Origin: Caulochytrium protostelioides
Taxonomy: Eukaryota > Chytridiomycota > Caulochytriomycetes > Caulochytriales > Caulochytriaceae
NCBI GenBank assembly: GCA_003615045.1
Contig: ML014211.1
Coordinates: 1-64,000, forward strand
DNA length: 64,000 bases
Reading direction: 5' to 3'
Below the pieces are notes generated by a model that saw only the letters and a list, made by a program, of their open reading frames with translations, did no database searches and was not told the origin of the DNA. A program made the translations under genes and the position numbers. This document shows positions 10,720 through 20,941 of the stretch, piece after piece (within the stretch, counting starts at the first letter, position 1; every line of letters starts with the position of its first letter).

Positions 10720-10970
10720 GCGATCCGCGGCTCTGGCTCCCACCCTGCTTAGAGAAGGTTCGGCCGAGTTTCGGCATCGCGCGGTCGCTGCATCGCCTGC
10801 GCCGTGTCGCAGCGCCGAGGCTCATGCCGCGCCGCCTCTTTTCGGTTGTCGTAGTATAATTTGAACCCATTTTTGATAAACAACACTCAAGCCGCGCAGC
10901 TAAAACATCGCAGTGACGACATTGCGGATTCGGCATCGCCAATGCGTTCAGGCCCTAACGCGAAGGAGCG

Positions 10971-11706
10971 TTACTTGAGCTCGAGACCGCCCAGCGCCGG
11001 GACAAGCTCGATCCAGTAGTTGTCCGGGTCTGCAATGAAGGCAATGCCCTTGAGCGACCCGCTGTCGGGCTCCTTGACAATCTTGACCCCACGGTCCTTG
11101 AAACGCTGGGTCGCCGCCTTCACGTCGTCGACCACGAGACAAATGTGGCCAAAGCCCTGCGGCTCCTTGTTGCCGTTGTGGTACGGCGACTCGTCCTTCT
11201 CCTCGGTGCCCCAGTTGTGACTAGAGATGGGATCGAGTCAAGATCCGATCAGTGATTCCAAGTCACCATGGCAGCATACGATACATCAGCATACCGCCAA
11301 AAGAAAAACAGCTCAAAGACGCTCGAAAAGGTCGAAGGGGGTGAGTTGCGGAGATATCGATCTCTTGCAGTGGAACAGAGTCGAGCCGTTCCGGAGGACA
11401 TTCCGATGAGATGCTGGCCAAAGATAGTCGCGCTTACCAGAGCTCAATGACGCCGCTCTGTTGGAAGACAAACTTCTGCTTGTCCGCGTCTGACCACGAG
11501 CTGATGTCGGCGGGCGCGTTGTAGCCGAGGAAGTAGTTAGTGAACTTGAGCGACGGCACGTCCATACGCCACAGCACACTCATGCCGCACTGCTCCGTGT
11601 AGAAGGGCAGCGACACGGCCGGATCGCGGATGCGATACATCGTGTGGTTCATGCGGAACGGCACCGCACCGGACGATCCGGCCGAGGCAGCGGCGGTCGA
11701 GGACAT
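10971..11706 (-). CDS. GLO1: Lactoylglutathione lyase (glyoxalase I), two exons
   Basis: Converts the hemithioacetal of methylglyoxal and glutathione to S-lactoylglutathione, the first step of cytosolic methylglyoxal detoxification. Exon 1 is 11438-11706 and exon 2 is 10971-11220; the 217-bp intron has a GTAAGC donor and CTAG acceptor in phase 2. The spliced product is 172 residues, the single-domain length of human or bacterial GLO1, not the doubled yeast form. All four metal ligands are in place: His in MNHTMYRI, Glu in VIELCHNWG, His in GFGHICLV and Glu in NYWIELVP. The usual T in ELTHNWG is C here, and that codon spans the splice junction. Confidence 0.93.
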
Positions 11707-12016
11707 GGTGGGACAACAGGTATATAGCGGGAAGCGGGAGAGTGATCAACGACAGCTACCCGGGGCATATGTTCGGCGGGGATCGCAATGGATGGCTGAC
11801 AGCTGGTATCAGCTTGAAAATCATCGGGGTCCGTTCGCGTGCCATTCTTCCCGAACACCTGCGCGACAAGGCGGTCTGAGTCTACATCAGGCTTCCTGCG
11901 CTGTTGCAACCCTCTTATTGCTCGTGTGACGCGACGATGAATGCATGACTTCATGACGTGATTCGGTCCGGGCAGGGGGCCTGCCACCCCCACGCGCCAT
12001 CCAAAGTTTTGTATCA

Positions 12017-12076
12017 TATATGCGAGCATGCTCGTTAAAAAATAATAGTCTGTTTCAACGAGCATGCTCGTATATG
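12017..12076. repeat. 20-bp inverted repeat with A+T-rich spacer
   Basis: Arms at 12017-12036 and 12057-12076 are inverted copies matching at 18 of 20 positions. Each carries CGAGCATGCTCG, itself a 12-bp palindrome. The 20-bp spacer is A+T-rich. It abuts the transposon-like fragment at 12073-12152, so it may be an element end or a transcribed hairpin. Confidence 0.85.
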
Positions 12077-12152
12077 CAGGCCCTCCCTTGAAACGACCGA
12101 ACGCGCACGCAATCCCCTCCATGGTTGAAGACGACAAGACATATGCAGTCAC
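12073..12152 (-). pseudogene. Fragment related to the 6.6-kb nuclease-like remnant
   Basis: The minus strand reads MEGIACAFGRFKGGPAYTS. The DNA aligns with 6600-6655 over a block containing a CCCTTGA core, an ACGCGCAC core and a CCCCTC end. The shared element is real; assignment to a Fanzor RuvC-II-like region is tentative. Confidence 0.35.
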
Positions 12153-12782
12153 GTATGAAAGGAGTCATCAACGTATCAGTTCACTGGCACATCGAGGAAC
12201 ACATGCTGTTTTTCTCTCGAATGCACCTATCCCAACGGCCATGCGGATGGTCGTCACCGCTGCCGCCGAGTAAACACTCAAAGCAATGAATTGGCGACCG
12301 TCGCTGGATGACCTATGATGCCGATGGCCCATCCGTCCACCCAGATACCCTGGCGTCGCTCGGCCTCGCGGACTAGATTGCTGCCCACACAGGTAATGTG
12401 AATCTGTCGTGCGAAGCGGCGCTGCTGCCGCTAGCTGGTATCGAGTCAGCGCGGTTACGCCCTTTTCCTTTCTGGTGGGGGCGTTGGCGCCACCTAGCGT
12501 AGGCACCCTGGGATCCATCGCATTCGCGGTCGTCGAGCAGGCGCCAGCCACACGCTGCCTATCAAACGTTGACTTCTCGTGCCGTATCATCTCGTGCCCT
12601 GATTCGTCCAACTTGGTCTTGCTGCGATAACGTGGGCTGCCACGAGCACGACATGATCCAGGCAACTTCGCGACGCCATCCGGCTCTCCCCACTCTGTAC
12701 ATCTCGTCATAAGCGCCCACGATCGGATCGCTGCTTGCTGCCCGGCATCTCTTGATTTTTGCTACTGGTTCTCGTCGGACGC

Positions 12783-15368
12783 ATGCTATCGCCACACGCG
12801 CGCCGCATCTGCACGATGCTGGCGCCCTCCTCCGCCGGGAGCCTGCCGCTGCACCGGCCGGACCCTCTCTCCAAGGAAGCCCGACTGGCCACCGAAGCCC
12901 AGATGTCCCGCGGCGCGTCCACACGGTCGCGCGCCGCTCGCCGCGCCGCCGCCGTGCCCGTCATGCTGTTTCTTCTCACGACGCTGATGCTCTGGCTCGT
13001 GCGGACCACGTGGCACCACGCGGCTGATCGGTCCTCTCACCGCCACCATGCCGCGACGGCGACCGCAGCCGCGAGGACGACTGGTGCATCGGAGCACCTG
13101 GCATGCTTTGCGCGCGGCAGCGCGGCCGCTGATGCGCTGAAAGTGGTTCCTGGTGCCGTGATGACACCCGACGCGGTCTGCGTAGCGCCGAGTCCGCCGG
13201 CGAGCGTCGTCGGCTCCCTGTCGATGGGGATGCCGCGACCGGGCGCTGCGACCGCGACGGCCCCGTCGCCTCCAGCCGTGCCGCGCGACCCGGCGCCCTT
13301 CCCGGACGATCCCGAGGACGATGACGCGCACCATGCTCAGGCCCCGCCGAGCTCGCTGCGATTCTGGCTGAACGTGCTCGGCACAGGTCTGCTCGTGCTC
13401 GTGGGTGGCACGTATGCCGGTTTGACGATTGGCATCATGTCGCAGGACCCGACCCAGCTGCACATCCAGCTGCACAGCGCTGATCCCACCCAGCGCAAGT
13501 ATGCGGCCGCGATCCTGCCGATCCGCAAGCAGGGCCACTGGCTGCTGTCGACGCTGCTGCTCGGCAACGTCATTGTGAACGAGTCGCTGCCGATCCTGAT
13601 GCATGCGTTTGTCGGGACGGGTCTGGCCGCGATCGTGATCTCGACGGGCCTCGTCGTGCTGTTCGGCGAAGTCATCCCGAACGCGATCTGTGCCCGATAT
13701 GGTCTAGCGATCGGCGCGAACCTCGTCTGGTTCGTCCGCTGCTCGATGTGGTGCATGGCGCCCGTCGCGTGGCCCGTGGCTAAGTGCCTGGATTACTTTC
13801 TGGGCGAGGAGGAGGGCACCGTCTACGAGCGCGGCGAGCTCAAGACCCTTGTGCATCTCCAGGAAGGCGAAGACCGCCCCGGCGGTCTGCTCCACGACGA
13901 AGTCCTGATTCTATCGGCCATTCTGGATCTGAAGGAGAAGCCCGTATCCGCGGTGGCCACGCCGCTGGACTCGGTCTTTGCCGTGAGTCTCGACCAGACG
14001 ATCGATGCCGAGTTTGTGAGTCACATCCTCGCCCGCGGCCACTCGCGCATTCCGGTGTATGACGCGACGCCCGACCACCTCGTCCGTGTGCTGCTCGCGA
14101 AACGGCTGATTGGCGTCGACTATACCTCGAGCAATCTGAAGGTGCGCGATCTGCCGACTCGCCCGCTGCCGCTGGTTCGCGGCGACGCCAATCTCTACGA
14201 TATGCTCAACTACTTCCAGGAAGGCCGCAGCCATATGGTCGCCGTGGCGAAAATGCCCCCGCGGACCCCGACCAGCGAAGACGGGATCGAGCCGGTCATG
14301 GCCACGACCTCTCCCGGTGCGATCGAGGTGCCTCTCCCGCCGGCGTCGACGGGCGCCAAGCACGCGGGCGGCGACCACCGGACCGACCGGCCTGCCATTC
14401 TGGGGATCATCACTCTCGAAGACGTCATTGAAGAGATGATTGGCGAGGAAATCGTCGACGAAACGGACGAGTACATCGACATCATTACGAAGCGGCCCGT
14501 GATGCGCGGCAACAGCCACGGCCCCATCACCTCAGCCCACGCCGGTGACGACGACGGTGGCGACGCTGTCATGGTGACCGTCATCAAGGACGGCGCCCCG
14601 CTCGCCTCGCCGAACCAGAGCAAGACCCTGACGCTCGACCCCGAGGAAGGCATCTGCCCGGCCGATCCGGAGGCTGACTGCCACACCTGCGGTGTGTTCG
14701 AGTCGGTCCTGCCCGCTCACTCCGCCGTGGCCCATGCCCCGGCGAGCAGCACGGCCGCGCCCACGACGCCGTCCAGTGCCACCAAGCCCGCGCCTGCCTC
14801 AGGCCCCGCCGCGGCTTCAGCGAGCAAAGTTAAGGGCGGCGCCCGCAACAAAGTGGCGACGGGCGCCGTCAGCACCCCTGGCGCCGGCGCCGGCGCCGGC
14901 ACCGGCCCGAGCACTCCCTACACGGCGATGCCGTGTGCGCACTGCGGCCACGTGACCGTCCGTCCCGAGATCAACATGGAGGCTGCCGCCACGATGCCGT
15001 GGATGCCGATCCATCCAGGCACGCCCGTGACGCCTTCGACGCCCACGGCGGCCGGCGGCGCGCGCACCATGCGCGGAATGGGCTCCGGCATGCATGTGCC
15101 GCTCATGGCGGCACGTGGACTCATGCGCGCGGGCTCCCATCCGGCGGGCCTGACCTCCCCGGCACACGGCGCGACCGCGGTTGCCGGCGGACCGTCCACG
15201 ACGTCGCGTCCAAGCCTCGTGCATGCAGCCACCGGCATGTTGGTGGCGCCGCGGCATCGTGGCAACGAGGCGGCAGCGCCCACGGGCGGCGCGAGCCATC
15301 GCGAAGAAGATGAGACGGGCGCAGCTGATGCTGACGCCCATGAGACGGACTCGCTGCTTCCGCGATAA
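12783..15368 (+). CDS. MAM3: CNNM/Mam3-family membrane protein (DUF21 plus CBS pair)
   Basis: A membrane protein of the ancient-conserved-domain family linked to Mg2+ and divalent-metal homeostasis (animal CNNM, yeast Mam3 at the vacuole, bacterial CorC). The ATG at 12783 gives 861 residues. A hydrophobic N-terminal segment lies at about 58-75, followed by a disordered linker. The DUF21 domain (about 190-330) begins LRFWLNVLGTGLLVLVGG and contains GEVIPNAICARYGL. Next come the acidic helix (GELKTLVHLQE...) and a CBS pair at about 389-562, with AILDLKEKPV, GHSRIPVYDA and GIITLEDVIEEMIGEEI. An extra loop of about 45 residues interrupts the second CBS motif, as in eukaryotic CNNMs. The C-terminal 300 residues are low-complexity with two CxxC pairs (CHTC, CAHC). 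The frame is open eight codons upstream but without ATG. Confidence 0.92.
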   Translation: MLSPHARRICTMLAPSSAGSLPLHRPDPLSKEARLATEAQMSRGASTRSRAARRAAAVPVMLFLLTTLMLWLVRTTWHHAADRSSHRHHAATATAAARTTGASEHLACFARGSAAADALKVVPGAVMTPDAVCVAPSPPASVVGSLSMGMPRPGAATATAPSPPAVPRDPAPFPDDPEDDDAHHAQAPPSSLRFWLNVLGTGLLVLVGGTYAGLTIGIMSQDPTQLHIQLHSADPTQRKYAAAILPIRKQGHWLLSTLLLGNVIVNESLPILMHAFVGTGLAAIVISTGLVVLFGEVIPNAICARYGLAIGANLVWFVRCSMWCMAPVAWPVAKCLDYFLGEEEGTVYERGELKTLVHLQEGEDRPGGLLHDEVLILSAILDLKEKPVSAVATPLDSVFAVSLDQTIDAEFVSHILARGHSRIPVYDATPDHLVRVLLAKRLIGVDYTSSNLKVRDLPTRPLPLVRGDANLYDMLNYFQEGRSHMVAVAKMPPRTPTSEDGIEPVMATTSPGAIEVPLPPASTGAKHAGGDHRTDRPAILGIITLEDVIEEMIGEEIVDETDEYIDIITKRPVMRGNSHGPITSAHAGDDDGGDAVMVTVIKDGAPLASPNQSKTLTLDPEEGICPADPEADCHTCGVFESVLPAHSAVAHAPASSTAAPTTPSSATKPAPASGPAAASASKVKGGARNKVATGAVSTPGAGAGAGTGPSTPYTAMPCAHCGHVTVRPEINMEAAATMPWMPIHPGTPVTPSTPTAAGGARTMRGMGSGMHVPLMAARGLMRAGSHPAGLTSPAHGATAVAGGPSTTSRPSLVHAATGMLVAPRHRGNEAAAPTGGASHREEDETGAADADAHETDSLLPR

Positions 15369-17245
15369 TTTTCATTTTGGAATACCAAGATCGCCCACGC
15401 CCGCGGTGGGCCAGCCCGACGCGGGATCGTAGAAACGCGATAGTCATGGGTTCGTTTCGTTCATTGTAGTTCTTATGTTTTCATTTCTTTTATTGGTTGG
15501 CGGTGCTCCCATTCCCCCGCGTTGGCACTCTCTTGGATCGGGTTCATGTATGAATGAGGCTATTCACGGTGCGATGCATACCGTTGAGGGTTGAGTTTTC
15601 ATTCCTCGACCCCTGTCGAGCGTCCCTGTCGAGCGTCAATGAGCTCAGACTGCGAGGGGGCTGGTCACGCCGCCTTCCCTCCTGCCCAGGCCTCGACGCG
15701 GTAGTGGCGCCGAGAGAAAAGGCTCTCGTGGATGGATCTCTCGCTCTCACTCCATCTCTTTTCCTCGTCTAGGCACGTCGTCGTGTCACGCCGTCTCGGC
15801 AAGACAAGAGAAAGATCCTTTGTGAGAGTTGCACGATGAGCGCCTATCGTTGTCGCTCTGCAATCTCGATTGGCAGGCGCCCATGCCCATGGCATGCCCC
15901 TAGTCGGCCAAAGGACCCCCCGACCAGCCCCAGCGACCCCGGCGACTTCGGCGGCCCCAACAGCTTTTCGTAATCTCCGGAGTGAATGGAGGGAATGGAG
16001 GGAATGGAGGGGATGGAGGGGGTGCTCCCTGACATGGCATGACAGGCGACGTTGCGCCATGGCGTGGGTCGATGGCACTCGGCATGATTCGATCCAGCCC
16101 GATCTCGGGACCGGCAGCGCCCGACCCGTGCTCACCGCCTTCGGCTTTCCCCCGAGACGGCGGGAGGGCTCGGCCCGCACGGATCCGCTATGCCCGCGAG
16201 GGGTGAAATCGGCCCGACGGTGAGCGCGTGGGCGCCCATGCGGCCGTCGCGGCCGTGGCGCTCGGCGAGCCGTGTCGGCCGTGTCGGGTCGCTCGAGGGC
16301 CGCGTGGCGCCGCCGCCTTCGGGCCTTCCGCCTACACCGCCACGGGTCGGCATCGGCACCGACCCGAGGCGGTCGGCGGCACAGCCGTTGGGGACGGTCG
16401 TGGCGGCACCGCCCTCGGCGGCCGTCCCCCAAAAAAAGAAAGTGAGGCCGCCGCATGGGCCGGGCCGAATTCGATCCGTGAGGCGTTCGCGCGCAGGCGG
16501 CCTGCTTCTCGGCCCGAGTCCGGCGGCTCCCTGCCGAGCGCCGTGGCCGCCGCCACCGCCATGGACACGCACGCGCGTGGCAGGCCCCGATCCGAGTTCG
16601 CGAGCGACGTGGGGCACGCAGGGCTCGAGAGGACGCGAGCGACGGCTGCCCAGACAATCAGCGCCTCCACCGGCCCGTCCGGATCCAGCATCGAGACGAG
16701 GATGGCGGGAGGGCGGCGGTCCTCCGCGATGGATCCAATGGATGCGCGACGGTATGGATGGTGAGGGAGGCGATGCCGTCCGATGCAGAGAATCCCTTCT
16801 TTTCCTTTCCTTGGCGCTTGGCCATAGGTGTCCGCAGTTCATCCTCCGCCCTCCCGCATGGTGCCCACGGAACCATCGCCGAGGCGGTCACCCCACACTA
16901 CGACACCGCATCTCCGCCACCCATCACAGACTCACGCCGCTTCGGTCGTCAAAAGAGGTCGCTGATTCACAACATTCCGCTCCGACCACGTCCCGGCCGT
17001 GTGACACAAACCTGCGGGAGACCTGCGTAGTGAAAGCAGGATCCTTGACCTGGTGCATTGCACTGCGTCGAGCAGCGCCGTCCATTGGTTCTCGACGGTC
17101 TCATCCTTGCGAAAATCATCATTAGATCGGCATTGTGGTGCGAAAAATCCTGCCTTGGCCGACCACGACTTCATCACGGGTAGCCTCGTCGACCTTTTGC
17201 TTGTGTCGTCGCCTTGGCTTTCCTCGTTTTCCCCCGACCGGCATC
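15369..17245. other. Intergenic, 1.9 kb, no supported gene
   Basis: Several long frames exist (for example about 16190-17125 plus and 15665-16657 minus), but all are Arg/Pro/Gly noise in mutually overlapping frames, without conserved motifs or coding-like codon use. A 9-bp minisatellite lies at 15981-16021. Confidence 0.5.
15981..16021. repeat. 9-bp minisatellite (GAATGGAGG type)
   Basis: Four to five tandem units, the last with an extra G. It is the third short array in the window with a 9-bp period. Confidence 0.8.
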
Positions 17246-17974
17246 ATGGCGCCGCCGACCCGCACAGCGCTCTGGATGCGTCTCCTCATCATGGCCACAC
17301 TGCTCGTGGCCCTGATGACGCCGCTTGCCGCGGCGCAGGACAACAACAACAACAACGGCAACGGCGACGGTGGCGGCAACGGGAGTTCCGCGACGGCCAC
17401 CGCGTCGGCAACGGCGTCGGCGTCCGCGACCTCGTCCGCGCCGTCGGCCACAGCGACGGCCGCGTGCGGCAACTCCCCTGGTGTGATCCAGATCATGACG
17501 CCGACTTCCTCATCGTACCTGCAGGTCGGCACGGAGTTCAACATCACGTGGCAGTACTCGGCGCTCACCAACACCTCGCAGTTCCCCGCCAAATCGCTCG
17601 TGCTCTACTACCAGAACCAGGCCTCGACGGCCACGTGGACCGAGTCGCCTGGCCTCAACATCAGCACGCGCGCGAAATCGTTCCTCTGGAAGCCGCCGCA
17701 GATGGCCGACGGTAACTACAAGGTCCGCCTTGTCGCGGACGGCCTTGATCCCCAGCAGAAGATGGGCGGCACCTGCATTCCCAACGGGTTCCCGGGCCCC
17801 GGCACATCCGCCACCTTCCGCATCATCAACAACATCCAGCTCCCGCAATACCCGGATTCGTACGGGCCCAACTCGGGCGCCTCGACGCATTGGACCACGG
17901 GGCAGCGTTGGCGCGCTGCGATGATTGGCGGCGCGACGGCCCTCATCGGCCTCGTGTCCACCCTCATCCTCTAG
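17246..17974 (+). CDS. Secreted or GPI-anchored Ser/Thr-rich surface protein (Kre9/KNH-like)
   Basis: A 242-residue protein probably destined for the cell surface. It has an N-terminal signal peptide (about 1-31, ending MTPLAAAQ), an Asn/Gly then Ala/Ser/Thr-rich spacer, and a roughly 110-residue beta-rich domain from about 75 (GVIQIMTPTSSSYLQVGTEF, NITWQYSAL). The spacing of ITxPxxxxxxxxGxxxNITW resembles the Kre9/KNH or Ser-Thr-rich GPI domain of fungi. A final hydrophobic tail (IGGATALIGLVSTLIL) with no charged end fits a GPI-attachment signal. Several N-x-T/S sites are present. I chose the ATG at 17246 because it places the signal peptide at the N-terminus. The exact ligand or enzyme role is unknown. 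Confidence 0.8.
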   Translation: MAPPTRTALWMRLLIMATLLVALMTPLAAAQDNNNNNGNGDGGGNGSSATATASATASASATSSAPSATATAACGNSPGVIQIMTPTSSSYLQVGTEFNITWQYSALTNTSQFPAKSLVLYYQNQASTATWTESPGLNISTRAKSFLWKPPQMADGNYKVRLVADGLDPQQKMGGTCIPNGFPGPGTSATFRIINNIQLPQYPDSYGPNSGASTHWTTGQRWRAAMIGGATALIGLVSTLIL

Positions 17975-18754
17975 TCTGTGTCATCCCTTGTTATCAGCAT
18001 TTGATCGCATTGTATCCTCATGCCCTTTTTTCGTTTATAATTTTTTTCCTAGGTTATTTTTGCTATGTTGGAGGGGAAACAGATGGAGGCTGGAGTCGCG
18101 TGGAAACGGCCCTAGGATAACTCCGGGCAACGTTCGCTGTCAATTCAAGCGCTCCTCCGCTTGTGAAAATGTATACAGACCATGCCCGACAGCCAGGTCT
18201 ATTGGATGTCGCACAGGGAGGGGATGGAGGGAAAGGGGGGGAGGCAGGGGCGAGAAGTTATCGCGAAACCGTCCGTGATGCTGACACGAGCATGGTCGCG
18301 TCAACCCCGTCATCGTTCGGAGTTCGGAGTTCGGACTTCAAAGTTCAGTTCAGCGGTTCAGTTTGGCTGAGCGCTGATCGGTGTCCCATAGCACGGGGGG
18401 ACCTGATGACCCACGTGTCGCATCCACCACCGATCGCCGTCGCCGCCGCTTTCACGGGGATTGACTCGCCGGCCGGCGGCCCTGCTGCATCTCAGGCCCG
18501 TTGCGGCCACGCGTCTCATCGTCATCACACCATCGGCGGTGCATCTGTCGCGAAGGCGGGCCTTGGGCGTCGCTACTACTGGCAACACATCCGATGCATC
18601 CGTGCCGTGGTGGCCGGCCATGTCGCTGTGTCGGAGTTTTCTCCTCGTGATCTCGTCGTTCTCCTCGGGTCCGGCTCGGAGGGGTTCCTCAGGAATAGAC
18701 GCAGGTCACTGACGCCGCCGTCGCCTTCGTTGCCGCTGTTGCTGGTGTCGACTT
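17975..18754. other. Intergenic between the GPI-type gene and uS14m (convergent)
   Basis: A T-rich stretch just after the stop (about 18020-18065) probably includes the 3' end signals. A few short direct repeats of GTTCGGA lie near 18310-18330. No gene seen. Confidence 0.45.
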
Positions 18755-19057
18755 TTAAAAGGCGGCCTTGCGGACGCCCGGGAGCTGGCCCGTGAGCGCA
18801 AGCGAGCGGAACGAGATGCGGTTGAGCTTAAACGGCGTGATGATGCTGTGGGCGCGGCCGTTGACGATGCAGCGGTCCTTCAGGCGGGACGGGTGCGCCG
18901 CCGAGGGCATCTGCTGGAGCTCGAGACCCGCGCGCGCGCGCAGCGCACGCTCCACGCGCACGTCACGGTAGATGGTCAGCAGCGCTTGGCGGTACTCCTC
19001 CGTCTCGGCGACCACCAGACGGTTCAGCCGGTTGCGGACATTAATAGACATCGGCAT
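18755..19057 (-). CDS. MRP2: Mitochondrial small-subunit ribosomal protein uS14m
   Basis: A head-domain protein of the mitochondrial small ribosomal subunit. It is 100 residues in one exon, close to the family length. The conserved C-terminal half is clear: LKDRCIVNGRAHSIITPFKL, then NRISFRSLALTGQLPGVRK, matching the RNRCxxxxRxRG...R..FR.LA..GQLPG pattern of uS14m/Mrp2. The zinc-binding cysteines of some bacterial uS14 are not present, as is usual in mitochondrial versions. Start codons at 19055-19057 and two codons later are both possible. A frame extending to 19213 lacks conservation. Confidence 0.92.
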   Translation of the reverse strand: MPMSINVRNRLNRLVVAETEEYRQALLTIYRDVRVERALRARAGLELQQMPSAAHPSRLKDRCIVNGRAHSIITPFKLNRISFRSLALTGQLPGVRKAAF

Positions 19058-20941
19058 GGTGGCGGCTGCGGCAGAGGGGTGACGCTCGGGGAAACAGGAC
19101 GATGGCGACTGCGCGAGGGGCAATTCGCGATGTCGACGAGTTAGCGTGAACGTGGATGAGCCACCAATACCGCTGATGGATGAGACCCCCTCGAAAAATC
19201 CCATGACCAACATCTGGTGGTCATGATACCCCGTGCTGTCTCAGGGCACCGTCAAGAAAGGGAGCACGTGCCATGTTGACCATTGCCAGGAGCGGCGCTG
19301 ACCCGCCGGGCTGAAGCGTGAGCGTGAGCACCGTCGTTGGCTGCGCCCGCTTCCGCACGGGACTGCTGCCGCATGGGACTGCTGCCGCTCTGAGTACGGC
19401 GTGAGCCACCCCGACGAGCGGGGGCAGTTTGCGCCGGCAGGGATATGCTGTCGGGCCGGAAGAGATGTGGCGTATGGAGGGCAGGAAAGATAAAGAATAG
19501 ACGGTGACGAGGAGTCGGAAATGGGGAGTCGGAGTCGATCGAAGGAGTCGGAACTCGAGGAGTCGGAAATGGGGAGTCGGAAAAGGGGAGTCGGAGTCGA
19601 AGAACAGGAGTCGAAGAGCAGGAGTCGGAAATCGAGGTCGGAGTCGGAGTCAGACGTCCTCATGAGCTACCAATAAATGACGTCATACAATAAAGCTTAA
19701 TTGTGACCTCCAGGTCGTAACTTCGACATCCGGGAAAGTTAACGAGACATCCACCCATTCGAAAGGTCGCACGAAGGATTAATCAACCTTAAGGGCACAC
19801 TTGACTAGCACGGCCGACTCGCTTGGTCGTCCACTTGATCGTTCGCTTGACCATGCATGTGACGCCTTGTACAGACTCGTACTCTGACAGACGACTGCCA
19901 AAATAGACTCTGCTCGTGACTTAAAGTATAATCAACCACTGTGAACCCGCCTAGCTGCATTGTATGAGTCGCACTCGATCGCCGTTTTAACCCGGATTGC
20001 CGTCGCTTCTCGCGCAGAGAGGATCCTAAGGAGGTTGTGGCGCAGGGGCAGGCCTCGTCACTGCCCCCTCTACACCTGCTACGGCCTGCGAGGTCCACAG
20101 AGAAAGACACTGCCTGGTTGTTTGCGCCAGACCCCTGCTTGGAGCGGATGCTTGAAGACGCGTCGCGTTGCGCTTTCGTCGCCGCGCATCGCCGCGCTTC
20201 AGTTAGCCACCGTCCTGAGACTCTTTCGCCCATCACGACGCGGACTAGGTCGAAAGGGCAAGTACGGCGTGAGCAGCGGGGCAGCCTATGTCGTGGCAAA
20301 CGGGACTTCGCCGCACGGCCGACGCTCGAGTGGACCCCCGCGTCATCCGGGTCGCAGGGGCACCTGTCAACGAGGCCGCCCGTCGCGGATGACGGCGTCT
20401 GACATGCCATGACAACCACGCAACGACGCTTTTTGATCATCCATGCGCACGGGGATAGCCCATTGAGGTCGAGGTGGCGAGGATCAACCGCTTTCCACGA
20501 CAAAACTCAGCCCCGCGCTCATGACCGGTCCGTCTGCCACCATCACGGGTCACGCATCCTTTTAAAACCGAACCACACAACGAAGGGCTCAGCCGAGTCC
20601 TAGTCCTCTGAAAGAGCGAGCAAGAGACCACCATCAGACCCATTGCATCGCCATCTATCAAGCTATTCAACGACTCTAGGTTCTCGCCACGCAGACTTCG
20701 CCACCGTACATTATCTTTGCCATCGCGATATAGTCAACGTGGCGACGCTCCTAGACATCGCTTGGTCAGACCGTGCTGAAGTGACTGGGATCGACACTCT
20801 TTTTATAGCGGTCTTCATCTTGTATCATCGGCCGGCTGCCTGACTTGCTGTAGCCTTTCATAGCCCGTACACCCACCACCCGGTGTCTGCTTATTTTCCA
20901 GTGTGTCGACTCCTCACAGACGCCTCGACGAACGGGTGGCC
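19058..20941. other. Intergenic between divergent uS14m and the cohesin gene
   Basis: Contains a degenerate GGAGTCGGA array at 19511-19655 and a locally A+T-rich patch (about 19660-19960). No convincing gene. Just before the cohesin gene a pyrimidine tract ending in CAG at 20901 looks like a splice acceptor, so a 5'-UTR intron is possible. Confidence 0.5.
19511..19655. repeat. Degenerate GGAGTCGGA-type array
   Basis: About a dozen copies of a GAGTCGGA core, spaced irregularly by AATG, AAAAG or GTCGAA interruptions. It is a decayed minisatellite. Confidence 0.75.

Larger units (their letters stand above)
11707..12782. other. Intergenic between divergent GLO1 and the CNNM gene
   Basis: A divergent promoter region. 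It contains a strong inverted repeat (12017-12076) and a minus-strand fragment sharing sequence with 6600-6655. No intact gene. Confidence 0.55.

Noticed and set aside
16190-17125. Long plus-strand frame (311 codons) in the 15.4-17.2 kb gap
   Set aside because: Arg/Pro/Gly/Ser noise with equally long frames on the opposite strand, no motif and no coding-like third positions. In G+C-rich DNA such frames arise by chance.
19960-20412. Frame containing LTRIAVASRAERILRRL as a nuclease remnant
   Set aside because: Only a vague resemblance to N-R-D-x-x-A-A-x-N-I-L, with no shared DNA blocks with copies A-D.
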